Below are positions 36,070-45,334 of a stretch of DNA of 64,000 nucleotides, piece by piece. The DNA is from Stenotrophomonas sp. UBA2124 (GTDB lineage: Bacteria; Pseudomonadota; Gammaproteobacteria; Xanthomonadales; Xanthomonadaceae). A model generated the notes under the pieces. It saw only the letters and a program-made list of their open reading frames with translations. It did not search any database and was not told the DNA's origin. How positions within the stretch are numbered: the first letter of the stretch is position 1; each line of letters opens with the position of its first letter. The translations under genes were made by a program, and so were the position numbers. The DNA is taken from NCBI GenBank assembly GCA_002329155.1, contig DCXY01000002.1, positions 62,001 through 126,000 of the forward strand. Reading direction: 5' to 3'.

Positions 36070-36100
36070 CTAGCCCGGGTAAGCGCCAGCGCACCCGGGG
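36070..36100. repeat. GTAG-type palindrome, first unit variant
   Basis: Reads CTAGCCCGGGTAAGCGCC and closes GCGCACCCGGGG. The leading base is C instead of G, so the GTAG tetranucleotide is lost. It faces the inverted copy at 36167-36197. Confidence 0.65.
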
Positions 36101-36123
36101 AATCGGAGCACCGTAGATGCGTC

Positions 36124-36413
36124 GCGACCTTTGCCATGCGCCCTGCGAACGGATCGACCCTATGCTTCCCGGGTGCGCTGGCGCTTACCCGGGCTACGAC
36201 ACCTCTTGGGTGCGCGATGCACTGGCAACAAAAACCCCGTCTGGGCGGAGTTCTTCACGGGGCCGGGGGCGACCTTTGACCCGTGCCCCTGCGAGCGGAT
36301 CGACTCCCTGCTTCCCGGGTGCGCTGGCGCTTACCCGGGCTACAACATCTCCTGCGTGCGTGGTGCGCAGCCAACAAAAAACCCCGCCTGGGCGGGGTTT
36401 TTCGTGAGGCCGG
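36124..36413. repeat. Tandem duplication of about 145 bp containing a GTAG repeat and a terminator
   Basis: Unit A runs from about 36124 to 36268 and unit B from about 36269 to 36413. Shared blocks occur in the same order: GCGACCTTTG, GCGGATCGAC-like, CTTCCCGGGTGCGCTGGCGC, TTACCCGGGCTAC and an A-rich CCCCG(C/T)CTGGGCGG hairpin. The offset drifts from 145 to 147, showing small indels. Unit B keeps a perfect terminator; unit A's copy has decayed stem and tail. The GTAG palindromes are at 36167-36197 and 36313-36343. Confidence 0.8.
36376..36402 (-). terminator. Rho-independent terminator after gltA
   Basis: Stem ACCCCGCC/GGCGGGGT with A-rich left and T-rich right flanks (AAAAAA and TTTTT). It lies about 45 bases beyond the citrate synthase stop and works on either strand. 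A decayed second copy lies at about 36230-36256 in the other duplication unit. Confidence 0.85.
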
Positions 36414-36445
36414 GCCAGCGCGTCGCTGCGCCGGCACCACGCCGA

Positions 36446-37720
36446 TTACTTGTAATCGCGCACGTTGTGGCCGGTGTAGACCTGGCGCGGACGGCCGATC
36501 TTCATTTCCGGGTCAACCTGCTGTTCCAGCCAATGCGACACCCAGCCGGCAGTGCGGCCCAGCGCGAACATGACGGTGAACATCTCGGTCGGAATCTTCA
36601 GCGCCTTGTAGATGATGCCGCTGTAGAAATCGACGTTCGGGTACAGCTTGCGGGCCACGAAGTACTCGTCCTGCAGTGCGGCCTGTTCCAGCTTGACGGC
36701 CACGTCCAGCAGCGGATCCTGCACGCCCAGCTGGCCCAGCACCTGCTTGGTCATCTCACCGATGACCTTGGCGCGCGGGTCGAAGTTCTTGTAGACGCGG
36801 TGGCCGAAGCCCATCAGGCGGAAGCCCGAGGTCTTGTCCTTGGCCTTGAGCACGGCGGACTCGACGTTGTCGGCCGAACCAATCTCTTCCAGCATCTTCA
36901 GCACGGCTTCGTTGGCACCGCCGTGGGCCGGACCCCACAGCGCGGTCACGCCAGCGGCAACCGACGCATACGGGTTGGCACCGGTGGAGCCCACCAGGCG
37001 CACGGTCGAGGTCGATGCGTTCTGCTCGTGGTCGGCGTGCAGGATGAACAGCAGGTCCAGCGCCTTGACCACGTCGGAGTTCAGGTCGTACTTGCCATCG
37101 GCCGACTCGAAGGTCTGCTTCAGGAAGCGGCTGACGTAGTCCAGCGAGGTGTCCGGCGTGTTGGCCGGCAGGCCGTTGCCGTGGCGGTAGATCAGCGCCG
37201 ACAGGGTCGGCACCTTGGCGATCAGGCGCACGGCGGCCTTGCGGCGCTGCTCGGCGTCGTCCAGGTCCAGCGAATCGTGGTACTTGGCCGACAGCTGCGC
37301 GATCGAGGCAGCCAGGATCGCCATCGGGTGGGCATCCTTGGCGAAGCTGCCGATCAGCGTATTGATCGATTCATCGACGCGGGCCTCGGCGCTCAGTTCG
37401 GCTTCAAAAGCCTTCAGCTGCTCGGCGCTCGGGCGCTCGCCGTTGATCAGCAGATAAGCCACTTCAACGAAGCTGGACTTCTCGGCCAGCTGCTCGATCG
37501 GGTAGCCGCGGTACAGCAGCACGCCCTTGTCACCATCGATGTAGGTGATGGCCGACTTGCAGCTGGCGGTAGCGGTGTAGCCCGAGTCGTAGGTGAAGAG
37601 ACCAGTTTCCTTGGTCAGCTTCGCGATATCGACGCAGTCATTGCCCAGAACGGGTTTGACGACAGGCAGAACGACCGACTTGTCGCCGGCGTTGAGCGTG
37701 ACCTGATCAAGATCGGACAC
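36446..37720 (-). CDS. gltA: Citrate synthase, type II
   Basis: Condenses acetyl-CoA with oxaloacetate at the entry to the TCA cycle. The 424-residue protein has the family's N-terminal Ig-like part, FTYDSGYTATASCKS, the active-site stretches WGPAHGGANEAVLKML and GFGHRVYKNFDPRA, and the C-terminal RPRQVYTG. Length and the N-terminal extension fit the NADH-sensitive hexameric type of Gram-negative bacteria. The start is GTG (37718-37720) with GAGGAG eight bases upstream. A strong terminator follows. Confidence 0.97.
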   Translation of the reverse strand: MSDLDQVTLNAGDKSVVLPVVKPVLGNDCVDIAKLTKETGLFTYDSGYTATASCKSAITYIDGDKGVLLYRGYPIEQLAEKSSFVEVAYLLINGERPSAEQLKAFEAELSAEARVDESINTLIGSFAKDAHPMAILAASIAQLSAKYHDSLDLDDAEQRRKAAVRLIAKVPTLSALIYRHGNGLPANTPDTSLDYVSRFLKQTFESADGKYDLNSDVVKALDLLFILHADHEQNASTSTVRLVGSTGANPYASVAAGVTALWGPAHGGANEAVLKMLEEIGSADNVESAVLKAKDKTSGFRLMGFGHRVYKNFDPRAKVIGEMTKQVLGQLGVQDPLLDVAVKLEQAALQDEYFVARKLYPNVDFYSGIIYKALKIPTEMFTVMFALGRTAGWVSHWLEQQVDPEMKIGRPRQVYTGHNVRDYK

Positions 37721-37817
37721 AGTGTGCGCTCCTCAAGTGGAAGGCGCCCGCCCCGGCAGCCAACTGGCGGGGGGAACGCGTGAAGGAAGTCCGCAGTTTT
37801 GCACTGCGGTTCCGACG

Positions 37818-37823
37818 ATTATC
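37818..37823 (-). promoter_or_regulatory. Candidate extended -10 element for gltA
   Basis: On the minus strand TGCGATAAT provides an extended -10 (TGn plus GATAAT) about 95 bases upstream of the gltA start. No good -35 was found, which is compatible with an extended -10 promoter. Tentative. Confidence 0.35.
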
Positions 37824-37941
37824 GCACAGCAGCAATTACAGATTGCGAAGACGAAAGTCTTATATCCGGCACGCTGCCGCGACATGGCGTCGCATGCGAT
37901 GCCATTCGGTTTGACTTTTATTCAGCCGCTTCTGGACAGCA

Positions 37942-37978
37942 CAAAACAACGGCCGCGCGGTGCGCGGCCGTTGTTTTG
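37942..37978 (-). terminator. Rho-independent terminator after rpmE2
   Basis: A long stem (CAAAACAACGGCCGCG with its complement CGCGGCCGTTGTTTTG) with a 5-nt loop lies 20 bases past the L31 stop; T-rich bases end the right arm on the minus strand. Strong and nearly perfect. Confidence 0.88.
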
Positions 37979-37998
37979 GCGTGCAACCAACAGCCAGA

Positions 37999-38241
37999 TC
38001 AGCGCGCGTAACGCTTCTGGAACTTGTCGATGCGGCCGCTGGTGTCGATGACCTTGTGCTTGCCCGTATAGAACGGGTGCGAAGCCGAGGAAATTTCAAC
38101 CTTGATCAGCGGGTATTCTTCGCCGTCTTCCCACTTGACCGTTTCCTTGGAGGACATGGTCGAACGGGTCAGGAACTTGAAATCGGAGGTGACGTCGTGA
38201 AACACGACGTTGTTGTATGCGGGATGGGTATCGGCCTTCAT
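37999..38241 (-). CDS. rpmE2: 50S ribosomal protein L31, type B
   Basis: An 80-residue ribosomal protein of the large-subunit central protuberance and intersubunit bridge. It starts MKADTHPAYNNVVFHDV and contains SSKETVKWEDGEEYPL and SHPFYTGKHK. It lacks the CxxC zinc motif of type A L31, so it is the zinc-independent form; in other bacteria such paralogs are induced when zinc is scarce by Zur. No clear Zur box was seen. The ATG at 38241 was chosen over an upstream in-frame opening because the family begins there. Confidence 0.95.
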   Translation of the reverse strand: MKADTHPAYNNVVFHDVTSDFKFLTRSTMSSKETVKWEDGEEYPLIKVEISSASHPFYTGKHKVIDTSGRIDKFQKRYAR

Positions 38242-38328
38242 GGGCTCACACCGTGTGGGCTGGTGGTCAAGAGCGGCATTATAGACCCGGTCTGCCCGCC
38301 AGGGCAAGCCGGGTAGCGCCAGCGGCAG

Positions 38329-39264
38329 TCATGCCCCGAGCGCCCGCCGCACCTGGGCGTGGAAGCGTTCCTGGTCGTAGCCGATCAGCAGCGTGGTGTT
38401 GTCCGGCGCACCGGTCTGGCGGTTCCAGTCCACCACGGTGGCGCCACGGCTATGGGTGCCGGACAGTTCCACCGACAACGGGCGTTGTTCCACCCGGGTG
38501 GCGCCGTCGGGCTGCAGTGCCCAGGCCATCGCCAGCGCATCGGCGGCGTACCAGTGCTCGCCACGGCTGTCTTCCGACCACAGGCGGGTCTTGCGCGAGA
38601 TCAGCTCGTAGAAGCGCGCGGCATCGGTATCGGCCGCCAGCCACTGCTCCACGTCACGGTGCAACATGCCGTGGGCGATGGTGGCCTCCCAGTCGGCCAC
38701 GTCGGCATGCGGGAAGCTGCTGAACACGATGTGCGCCGCTTCCGGGTCGAAAGCGATGTTGAATTCGGCATTCGGGGTGATGTTGCCGTGGCCGGTGATG
38801 GCACCGCCCATCACCAGGAATCGCTTCACGCGCTGCGGCAGGGTCGGGTCCAGCTTCAGCGCCAGCGCGATGTTGGTCAGCGGCCCCAACGCCACCAGCA
38901 GCAGCTCGCCGGCGTACTGGTGGGACAGGCGCAGGATGGCCAGCGCCGCATGTTCGGTTTCGGCGGCACGCGCGGCGCGCGGCAGGTCCACGTCGCCGAA
39001 GCCGTCGCGGCCATGCACATGCGCGGCGTCCTCGGCCGGGTGCACCAGCGGATCAGCGGTACCGGCAAACACCGGCACGTTCTCGCGGCCCGCCACCTCG
39101 CACAACTTGAGCGCATTGCGCACCGTGTATTCCAGGCCGACATTGCCGGCGGCAACCGTCAGGCCTACCACCTCGTGCTGCGTGTCGCTGAAAGCCATCA
39201 ACAGCGCCAGCGCGTCGTCCACGCCCGGGTCGGTATCAATCAGCAACGGAATCTTCTTGCTCAT
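38329..39264 (-). CDS. Inosine/uridine-preferring nucleoside hydrolase
   Basis: A 311-residue enzyme that cleaves the N-glycosidic bond of ribonucleosides. The calcium-binding signature DTDPGVDD is at residues 10-17, and the family continues with VGLTVAAGNVG, PVFAGTADPL, VALGPLTNIALAL, VMGGAITGHGNITPNAEFN and a C-terminal substrate histidine region. Specificity among purine and pyrimidine nucleosides is not readable. The ATG at 39264 was preferred; a GTG four codons earlier (39276) is possible, and neither has a strong ribosome site. It would feed nucleoside salvage in the cytoplasm. Confidence 0.92.
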   Translation of the reverse strand: MSKKIPLLIDTDPGVDDALALLMAFSDTQHEVVGLTVAAGNVGLEYTVRNALKLCEVAGRENVPVFAGTADPLVHPAEDAAHVHGRDGFGDVDLPRAARAAETEHAALAILRLSHQYAGELLLVALGPLTNIALALKLDPTLPQRVKRFLVMGGAITGHGNITPNAEFNIAFDPEAAHIVFSSFPHADVADWEATIAHGMLHRDVEQWLAADTDAARFYELISRKTRLWSEDSRGEHWYAADALAMAWALQPDGATRVEQRPLSVELSGTHSRGATVVDWNRQTGAPDNTTLLIGYDQERFHAQVRRALGA

Positions 39265-39325
39265 CTTCTGCTTCACTGTGGTTGACCATGGAGTCTGCCA
39301 CCGCCCACATGACAGGGGAAGCAGC

Positions 39326-41431
39326 TCAGGCCGAGGCGTAGCGCACCGCGCCGCCGATCCAGCGGCTGACCACGCGGTCGGCCAACGCCGGCGATTCGGC
39401 CATCAGCCGTTCGGCCAGCGCGTGCACCGCCGGCAGCATGGCGGCGTCGCGGGCCAGATCCGCCACCCGGAACGCTGCCAGGCCGGTCTGGCGCGTGCCG
39501 AGCAGCTCACCGGGCCCGCGCAGTTCCAGATCCTTTTCGGCGATGAGGAAACCATCGGCGGTATGGCGCATGGTTTCCAGGCGCTCGCGCGCCATGTTCG
39601 ACAGCGGCGCCTGGTACATCAGCACGCAGCTGGACGCAGCCGCGCCGCGCCCCACACGCCCGCGCAGCTGGTGCAGCTGGGCCAGGCCGAGGCGCTCGGC
39701 GTTTTCGATGATCATCAGCGAAGCATTGGGCACATCCACACCCACTTCGATGACGGTGGTGGCGACCAGCAGATCGGTCTCCGCGCTTTTGAACGCGCGC
39801 ATGGCCGCCTGCTTCTCGGCTGCTTTCATGCGCCCGTGCACCAGCCCGATGCGCAGCTCCGGCAGCTGCGCCGACAGCGCCTCGAAGGTGTTCTGCGCAG
39901 CGGTGGCCACCACCTCGTCGCTCTCGTCGATCAGCGTGCATACCCAGTAGACCTGCCGGCCCTGCTGGCATGCCACGCGGATGCGCTCGACCAGCTCGGG
40001 GCGTCGCTCGGCACTGATGACGATGGTCTGCACCGGCGTACGCCCGGGCGGCAGTTCGTCGATGGCCGACACATCCAGGTCCGAATACGCGGCCATCGCC
40101 AGCGTGCGCGGAATGGGCGTGGCGGTCATCACCAGCTGGTGCGGCACGATGCCGGCACTGGCGCCCTTGTCGCGCAGCGCCAGACGCTGGTGCACGCCGA
40201 AACGGTGCTGCTCATCGACGATGGCCAGGGCCAGGTCGTTGAACAGCACGTTGTCCTGCATCAAGGCATGCGTGCCCACCACCACCTGCGCGTGACCGGA
40301 GGCAACCTCCTCCAGCACCTTGCTGCGCGCCTTGCCGGTGACCTTGCCTGCCAGCCACGCCACCCGCACGCCCAGCGGCTCCAGCCAGCCACGCAGGTTG
40401 GCCAGATGCTGTTCGGCCAGCAGTTCGGTGGGGGCAGCCAGTGCAACCTGCTTGCCGCGCTCAACCGCCAGCATCGCGGCAAGTGCAGCGACCACCGTCT
40501 TGCCGGAGCCGACATCGCCCTGCACCAGACGCAGCATCGGGTGGGCGCGGGCCAGGTCCTTGCGGATTTCATCGAACACCCGCTGCTGTGCACCGGTAAG
40601 CCGGAACGGCAGCGATTCCAGCAACGCCTTCACCAGCCCATCGCGGCCACGCAGAGCGGGCGCCCGGTGCTGCTGCAGGGCGATGCGCTGGCGGCGCAAG
40701 CTCAGGTGGTGGGCGAGCAGTTCTTCCATCGCCAGCCGCTGCTGCGCCGGATGAGTGCCGGCCGCGAGTGCGGCGATGTCGGCATCGGCGGGGGGGCGGT
40801 GCATGGTCAGCAGCGCATCGCGCAGCGACGGCAGCTTGAGGCCGGCCAGCAGGTGCGGCGGCAGCAGTTCCAGACTTGCCGCATCGGGCAGGCGATCCAG
40901 TGCCTGGCTGATGAGCTTGCGCAGGCTGGCCGGCCCGATGCCTTCGATGGCCGGGTACACCGGGTCCAGCGCCTCGCCCAGCACGGCGTCCTCGCCCTCC
41001 CCCAGCACGCGGTAGCTGGGATGCACGATCTCCAATCCGTGCTGACCGGGGCGCGGCGTGCCGTAGCAGCGCAGGCGGGTACCCACCGCGAACTGCGCCA
41101 CCTGCGCGGCGCGGAAGTGGAAGAAACGCAGCACCACCGTGGCGCCGGAATCGTCGGACACCGCCACCCGCAGCATGGGCCGGTAGCGGAAACCACGCTC
41201 CACCGCTTCCACCCTGCCCTCCACCTGCGCGGGCAGGCCGGCCTTAAGCGCGCGGATGGGCAGCAGCGTGGTGCGGTCCTCGTAGCGCAGCGGCAGGTGC
41301 AGCCACAGGTCCTGCAGGGTGGTCAGCCCGCGCGCCTCCAGTTTGGCGGCCACGCGCGGCCCGACCCCGGCAAGGCGGCTGAGCGGTTCGGTGGAAAGAT
41401 CGAGGGAAGCAAGGTCACGGCGTACAGGCAT
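39326..41431 (-). CDS. recG: ATP-dependent DNA helicase RecG
   Basis: A 701-residue branched-DNA translocase that reverses stalled replication forks and processes Holliday junctions. The N-terminal wedge domain (about 60-160) is followed by the superfamily 2 core: Walker A GDVGSGKT, DEQHRFG box II, TATPIPRTL box III, and the C-terminal RecG motifs VIEVGVDVPNA and QLRGRVGRG, then the ELRGPGELLGTRQTG stretch. Full length for the family. The ATG at 41431 begins the conserved PVRRDLASLDLS; the frame upstream is repeat-derived. Confidence 0.95.
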   Translation of the reverse strand: MPVRRDLASLDLSTEPLSRLAGVGPRVAAKLEARGLTTLQDLWLHLPLRYEDRTTLLPIRALKAGLPAQVEGRVEAVERGFRYRPMLRVAVSDDSGATVVLRFFHFRAAQVAQFAVGTRLRCYGTPRPGQHGLEIVHPSYRVLGEGEDAVLGEALDPVYPAIEGIGPASLRKLISQALDRLPDAASLELLPPHLLAGLKLPSLRDALLTMHRPPADADIAALAAGTHPAQQRLAMEELLAHHLSLRRQRIALQQHRAPALRGRDGLVKALLESLPFRLTGAQQRVFDEIRKDLARAHPMLRLVQGDVGSGKTVVAALAAMLAVERGKQVALAAPTELLAEQHLANLRGWLEPLGVRVAWLAGKVTGKARSKVLEEVASGHAQVVVGTHALMQDNVLFNDLALAIVDEQHRFGVHQRLALRDKGASAGIVPHQLVMTATPIPRTLAMAAYSDLDVSAIDELPPGRTPVQTIVISAERRPELVERIRVACQQGRQVYWVCTLIDESDEVVATAAQNTFEALSAQLPELRIGLVHGRMKAAEKQAAMRAFKSAETDLLVATTVIEVGVDVPNASLMIIENAERLGLAQLHQLRGRVGRGAAASSCVLMYQAPLSNMARERLETMRHTADGFLIAEKDLELRGPGELLGTRQTGLAAFRVADLARDAAMLPAVHALAERLMAESPALADRVVSRWIGGAVRYASA

Positions 41432-41555
41432 GCGCCAAGGATGCCGCCCCGGACGCAAAACAGAAACCCCGGTGGTGGGCCGCCGGGGTGATGGAGGGGG
41501 CACGGGCTGGTGGTCGTGCTGCGTTTTTGTCGATCGGCGCCTTGTTGCGTTTTGA

Positions 41556-41657
41556 AGCTTTTCCCTCACCCCAACCCCTCTCCCGCAAGCGGGAGAGGGG
41601 CTCATTTCTGGAGCTTTCCTCACCCCAACCCCTCTCCCGCAGGCGGGCGAGGGGCTC
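41556..41657. repeat. Two tandem hairpin repeats upstream of recG
   Basis: Copies at about 41556-41603 and 41611-41657 each read CTCACCCCAACCCCTCTCCC, a short loop, then an inverted GGGAGAGGGG-like arm and CTC. The stems are strong. They lie between recG and the TonB-dependent receptor stop and could act as terminators for the receptor operon on the minus strand. A related C-rich element is at 61621-61746. Confidence 0.7.
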
Positions 41658-41669
41658 TCTCGTGCAGGG

Positions 41670-44102
41670 TCAGAACTTGACGGTCATTTCCACGCCGTAG
41701 GTGCGCGGGTCGGTGATGGTGGCACCCACCACGCCCAGCGGGCCGCGGCCATAGGTGTTCAGGCCACGCACGTACTGCTTGTCGAACACGTTGTTGGCAT
41801 AGACCGCCCAGTTCCAATGGCCACGCGGCGATGTCCAGCCGATGCGGGCATCGGTGCGCTGCTGTGCTTCACCGATATTGAGCAGTCGGCTGACACCACA
41901 ATCGCCCTGCAGATCAGAGCCGGCGTTGCAGCGGAAGGCGCCGCGGTAGGCATGGCGCATGGACAGGCGCAGCTTGCCGTTGTCCCCCAGCTCCACCTGG
42001 TAGACCGCGCCCATCGATGCGGTGAAGCGCGGCTGGCCGGTGGCCGCGCCATCCAGGTTCACGCCCTCCGGGGTCACGTAGCTCTTGTACTTGGAATCGA
42101 TCCACTCCGCCGCCGCGTCCAGCGTAAACGCGTCGGTGACTTTCCAGCGCATGTCGAAGTCCACGCCGGTCGCTTCCAGGTCACCGGTATCGAACACATA
42201 GCGCGGAATATCCACCGGGTTGTCCGGGTCCGGGTCGATCAGGCGGATCGACTGGCGGTTGTCGTAGCGGTAGTGGAAGACCGAGGCGTTGTACGAGAAG
42301 CGGTCGAAGGCCTGCTTGATGCCCACTTCCAGGTTCCATACGTCCTCGTTCTCGAACGCCGGGCCAATCTGCAGCGCATTGAAGCCACCGGCCTTGTAGC
42401 CCTTGGCCAGCGAGCCGAACACCATGGTGTCGTCATTGATGTGGTAGTCGATGACAAAACGCGGGCTCCAGTCGCTCCAGCGCTTCTTGTCGCGCACCAG
42501 CTTGCCCTTGTTGACCATGGCCGGCGGGTCGATGAAGGCCATGTCGAAAGTGAGCGTGTCGCGGCTGATCGGCACGTTCATCGCCGCCAGCGCATCGAAA
42601 AAGCCCAACGCTTCCAGCATCGCAAGCTTGCCCTCCAGCCCCGGCGCATTGCGCGTGCCGTTGAGCCAGGTGAAGTCCTTTTCATCGCGCGTATAGCGCA
42701 GGCCAAAGGTGAGGTTGAGGCGGTCGGTGACTTTCCAGATCACGTCACCGAAGGCGGCATAGGAGGTGGTCGCCAGCGTGTTGTTGAATCGCTCGTTCCA
42801 CTGTTCGCCCACCAGCGAGATCGGAATGCCGTTCATCTGTGCAAGCATGCTGGTGAGGCCGAACAGGCCAGACGGGTTACCGAGGTTGCGCACGATGTTG
42901 TCCACCGCGTCGGTATTGGTGTTGACCTCGCTGGTCTGGCGCGCGTCCTCGTCGAAATAGCTGACGCCGGCCACCCAGTCGATATGGTCGTTGCTGCCGG
43001 AGAACTTGAACTCCTGGTAGAAGGTCTTGTTGCTCTCGGTGTTCACCGAATCCACATACAGGTCGGCGCGGTTGGTGCCGTCCTCCTCGGTGTGGTTGGT
43101 GGAGTCGTACTCACGCCACGAACTGGTGGAGGTGAAGTGGCCCCAGTCCATGCCGTGATCGACGATCAGGGTGACGCCGTCGAAGGTGCGCCACTCGGCA
43201 CTCGGTGTGTCGCTGTAGGTCTTCAGCTTGCGCGGATCGAGCAGGTCGTCGTCCATGGCCGGCGCGGGCGGGCGCTGCGGGTACGGCGGCAGCGCGACGA
43301 CGCCAGTGGTGACGCGCCCGTTCTGGTCCAGGCTTTCGTGGTCCCAGGTCGCGTAGATGGCGGTGCTGTCTCCGAGCGAGGTCTGCCACGCAGCGCGCGT
43401 GGCCCAGACGTTTTCGCCCCCCAGGTCCTTGCCGGTGGCGCCGTCCTGGAACCAGCCATCACTGGTATTGATCAGCGCGTTGAAGCGCAGCGCCGAACGC
43501 TCGCCGGTGGGAATGTTCCACATGGCATCGGCGTACTTCTTGCCGTAGTTGCCCACGCGCACGGTGGCGCGCGCCTCGGTCTGCGCCGCCTGCGGACGAC
43601 GGGTGATCAGCGACACCGCACCAGCAGCGGTGTTGCGGCCGAACAGGGTGCCCTGCGGCCCCTTCAGCACCTCGATGCGCTCCACATCGACGAACGGCAG
43701 CAGCACGCCGCCGCCACGTCCGCCGTAGACGCCATCGACGAACACACCCACGGCGGGATCGGTGCCGATGCCGAAGTCATCGGTCTGCACGCCACGCAGC
43801 TTGAACGACGGCTGGGTGGGCTGTACCGCACTGATTTCCAGGCCCGGCACAAAGGCGTCGATGTCACCCAGGTTCTCGGCGGCCACGTCGCTGAGCAGGT
43901 TCTGGTCCACCACCTGCAGTGCGATGGGCACATCCTGCAGCTCCTGCTGCCGGCTCTGCGCGGTGACGGTGATGCGGTCCAGCGTGGTGGCGGCGTCCTC
44001 CGTGGCCGACTGCGCCATCGCCGTTCCACCCGCCCCCAGCACCATCAGCCCGGCCATTGCCCGCTGCAGCCCTGTCACCAGACTACGTTGCTTCACTCGC
44101 AT
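41670..44102 (-). CDS. TonB-dependent outer-membrane receptor
   Basis: An 810-residue outer-membrane transporter. A signal peptide of about 30 residues ends in GGTAMAQ; the likely TonB box is TLDRITVTA; the plug (about 40-160) shows QELQDVPIAL and a FGRNTAAGAVSLITRRP end motif. The 22-stranded barrel ends in VEMTVKF with a C-terminal Phe. The sequence resembles sphingomonad- and caulobacter-type receptors rather than siderophore receptors, so the substrate is unknown. It is the third gene of a compact minus-strand set with the diheme cytochrome (32-base gap) and the beta-helix lipoprotein. The ATG at 44102 begins the signal peptide. Confidence 0.9.
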   Translation of the reverse strand: MRVKQRSLVTGLQRAMAGLMVLGAGGTAMAQSATEDAATTLDRITVTAQSRQQELQDVPIALQVVDQNLLSDVAAENLGDIDAFVPGLEISAVQPTQPSFKLRGVQTDDFGIGTDPAVGVFVDGVYGGRGGGVLLPFVDVERIEVLKGPQGTLFGRNTAAGAVSLITRRPQAAQTEARATVRVGNYGKKYADAMWNIPTGERSALRFNALINTSDGWFQDGATGKDLGGENVWATRAAWQTSLGDSTAIYATWDHESLDQNGRVTTGVVALPPYPQRPPAPAMDDDLLDPRKLKTYSDTPSAEWRTFDGVTLIVDHGMDWGHFTSTSSWREYDSTNHTEEDGTNRADLYVDSVNTESNKTFYQEFKFSGSNDHIDWVAGVSYFDEDARQTSEVNTNTDAVDNIVRNLGNPSGLFGLTSMLAQMNGIPISLVGEQWNERFNNTLATTSYAAFGDVIWKVTDRLNLTFGLRYTRDEKDFTWLNGTRNAPGLEGKLAMLEALGFFDALAAMNVPISRDTLTFDMAFIDPPAMVNKGKLVRDKKRWSDWSPRFVIDYHINDDTMVFGSLAKGYKAGGFNALQIGPAFENEDVWNLEVGIKQAFDRFSYNASVFHYRYDNRQSIRLIDPDPDNPVDIPRYVFDTGDLEATGVDFDMRWKVTDAFTLDAAAEWIDSKYKSYVTPEGVNLDGAATGQPRFTASMGAVYQVELGDNGKLRLSMRHAYRGAFRCNAGSDLQGDCGVSRLLNIGEAQQRTDARIGWTSPRGHWNWAVYANNVFDKQYVRGLNTYGRGPLGVVGATITDPRTYGVEMTVKF

Positions 44103-44134
44103 CGCCTCTCTCCAAGCAGTGGGTGAAACCGACC

Positions 44135-45325
44135 TCAACCGGCCGGTGGTCCCGTGGTGTTGACCGGCGCCGTGCCGGCTGTCGTATCGCAACTTCCTTC
44201 CAATGCGTTGATCCACTCACGGATCAGCGCCACGCCTTCGGTATGCACGACCGCCCTGCCCACTTCCGGCATCATCACCGCCGGGTCATGGCTGTCCACG
44301 CGGTAGGCCAGAATCGAGGCATCGGCATCGCCGGGCATCACGTCGTACAGGCGGTTGCCGGTGCCCTGCCCCGCCGCGATGGGCTGTTTGCACAGGCCGA
44401 GCTTCAGATGGTCCTGGGTCGGGGCGTCCAGCCACAGGCCGGAGGTGATGGCCGGGCCGGTGGCGCTGTGGCAGTGGCCGCAGTTCACGTCCAGATAGGC
44501 GCGGGCACGCGCGTCCAGCGCCAGCGTGGCATTGGCCGAATCGGCGGCATGCGGAATCTGATCACCGGCGGGCAGGCCCTGCAGATAGCCCACCCGGGCA
44601 AGATGCACGAGCTGGTTCTCGCTGCCACTGGCGTAATCGAAATCGCGGTTGAGGTGGCGCGCCTTCGGCCCGATGGGCTGCAGCCTGCGCGACCGGTTGT
44701 CGGTGATATGGCAGCCGCCGCATTGGTTCTGGTCGGGCACCTGGTAGGTGAAGGCTTCGCGCGCGCCATCCGGCGCCACCAGTTCCAGATCGACACTGTC
44801 ACCGGTGCGCTTGAGCGTGGCGGCGGTCTGCTCGCGGTTCCACACATAGGGCAACGCCACCCAGCCTTCCTTGCGGTGCACCAGCAGGCGGGTTTCGATC
44901 AGGCGCACCTTGGACAGGTCCAGCGTCTCGCCCTGCAGCACCGACTGCGAAGGCGGCGTGCGCGCCACCGCGTTCGCATCGGCACTGCCCGCCGGCAGCG
45001 GGTAGTAGAAGGTCTTGCTGAGAATGGTGCCCACCGGGAAGTCGAACGCATGCTCGGGTTGGTAGCCCGCCGCCTGCCCCTTGGGCATCCATACCGTGCG
45101 CAGCTTGTGCGCGTAATCGCTGAACAGCGGCGTGTTCATGTCGTACGGCACCACGCCGTCGTTCAACGACAGCCTGCCGCCGCGCACGCGCAGCACCTGC
45201 CATTCCTCCAGCGTCTGTGGCTGTCCTTCGTCGAAGAACCGCACCGCCTGCCCGCCGTCTCCGCAGCCTGCCAACAGCATCAGCAGGCCCGTGAGCATGC
45301 CCACCCGCACCATCATTGCGCGCAT
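44135..45325 (-). CDS. Diheme c-type cytochrome lipoprotein (SO_2930-like, TIGR03806 family)
   Basis: A 396-residue predicted lipoprotein (lipobox LLAGC near residue 20) with two heme c sites, CGGCH (about residue 205) and CGHCH (about 285). Between and around them are conserved stretches such as PLFSDYAHKLRTVWMP, PVGTILSKTFYYP and GLWLDAPTQDHLKLGLC; a late VMMPEVGR may supply an axial methionine. It belongs to an uncharacterised family that, as I recall from family descriptions, occurs in two-gene pairs with a beta-helix family, exactly as here (9-base gap). It would sit in the periplasm and move electrons; its partner and substrate are unknown. Confidence 0.85.
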   Translation of the reverse strand: MRAMMVRVGMLTGLLMLLAGCGDGGQAVRFFDEGQPQTLEEWQVLRVRGGRLSLNDGVVPYDMNTPLFSDYAHKLRTVWMPKGQAAGYQPEHAFDFPVGTILSKTFYYPLPAGSADANAVARTPPSQSVLQGETLDLSKVRLIETRLLVHRKEGWVALPYVWNREQTAATLKRTGDSVDLELVAPDGAREAFTYQVPDQNQCGGCHITDNRSRRLQPIGPKARHLNRDFDYASGSENQLVHLARVGYLQGLPAGDQIPHAADSANATLALDARARAYLDVNCGHCHSATGPAITSGLWLDAPTQDHLKLGLCKQPIAAGQGTGNRLYDVMPGDADASILAYRVDSHDPAVMMPEVGRAVVHTEGVALIREWINALEGSCDTTAGTAPVNTTGPPAG

Positions 45326-45334
45326 CTGTCCGCC

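Larger units (their letters stand above)
36055..36445. other. 391-bp repeat-filled spacer
   Basis: Between the hypothetical gene and the citrate synthase stop there is no gene. The spacer holds three GTAG-type palindromes (36070-36100, 36167-36197, 36313-36343) and a tandem duplication of about 145 bp that copied a repeat with the citrate synthase terminator. These are described separately. Confidence 0.8.
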
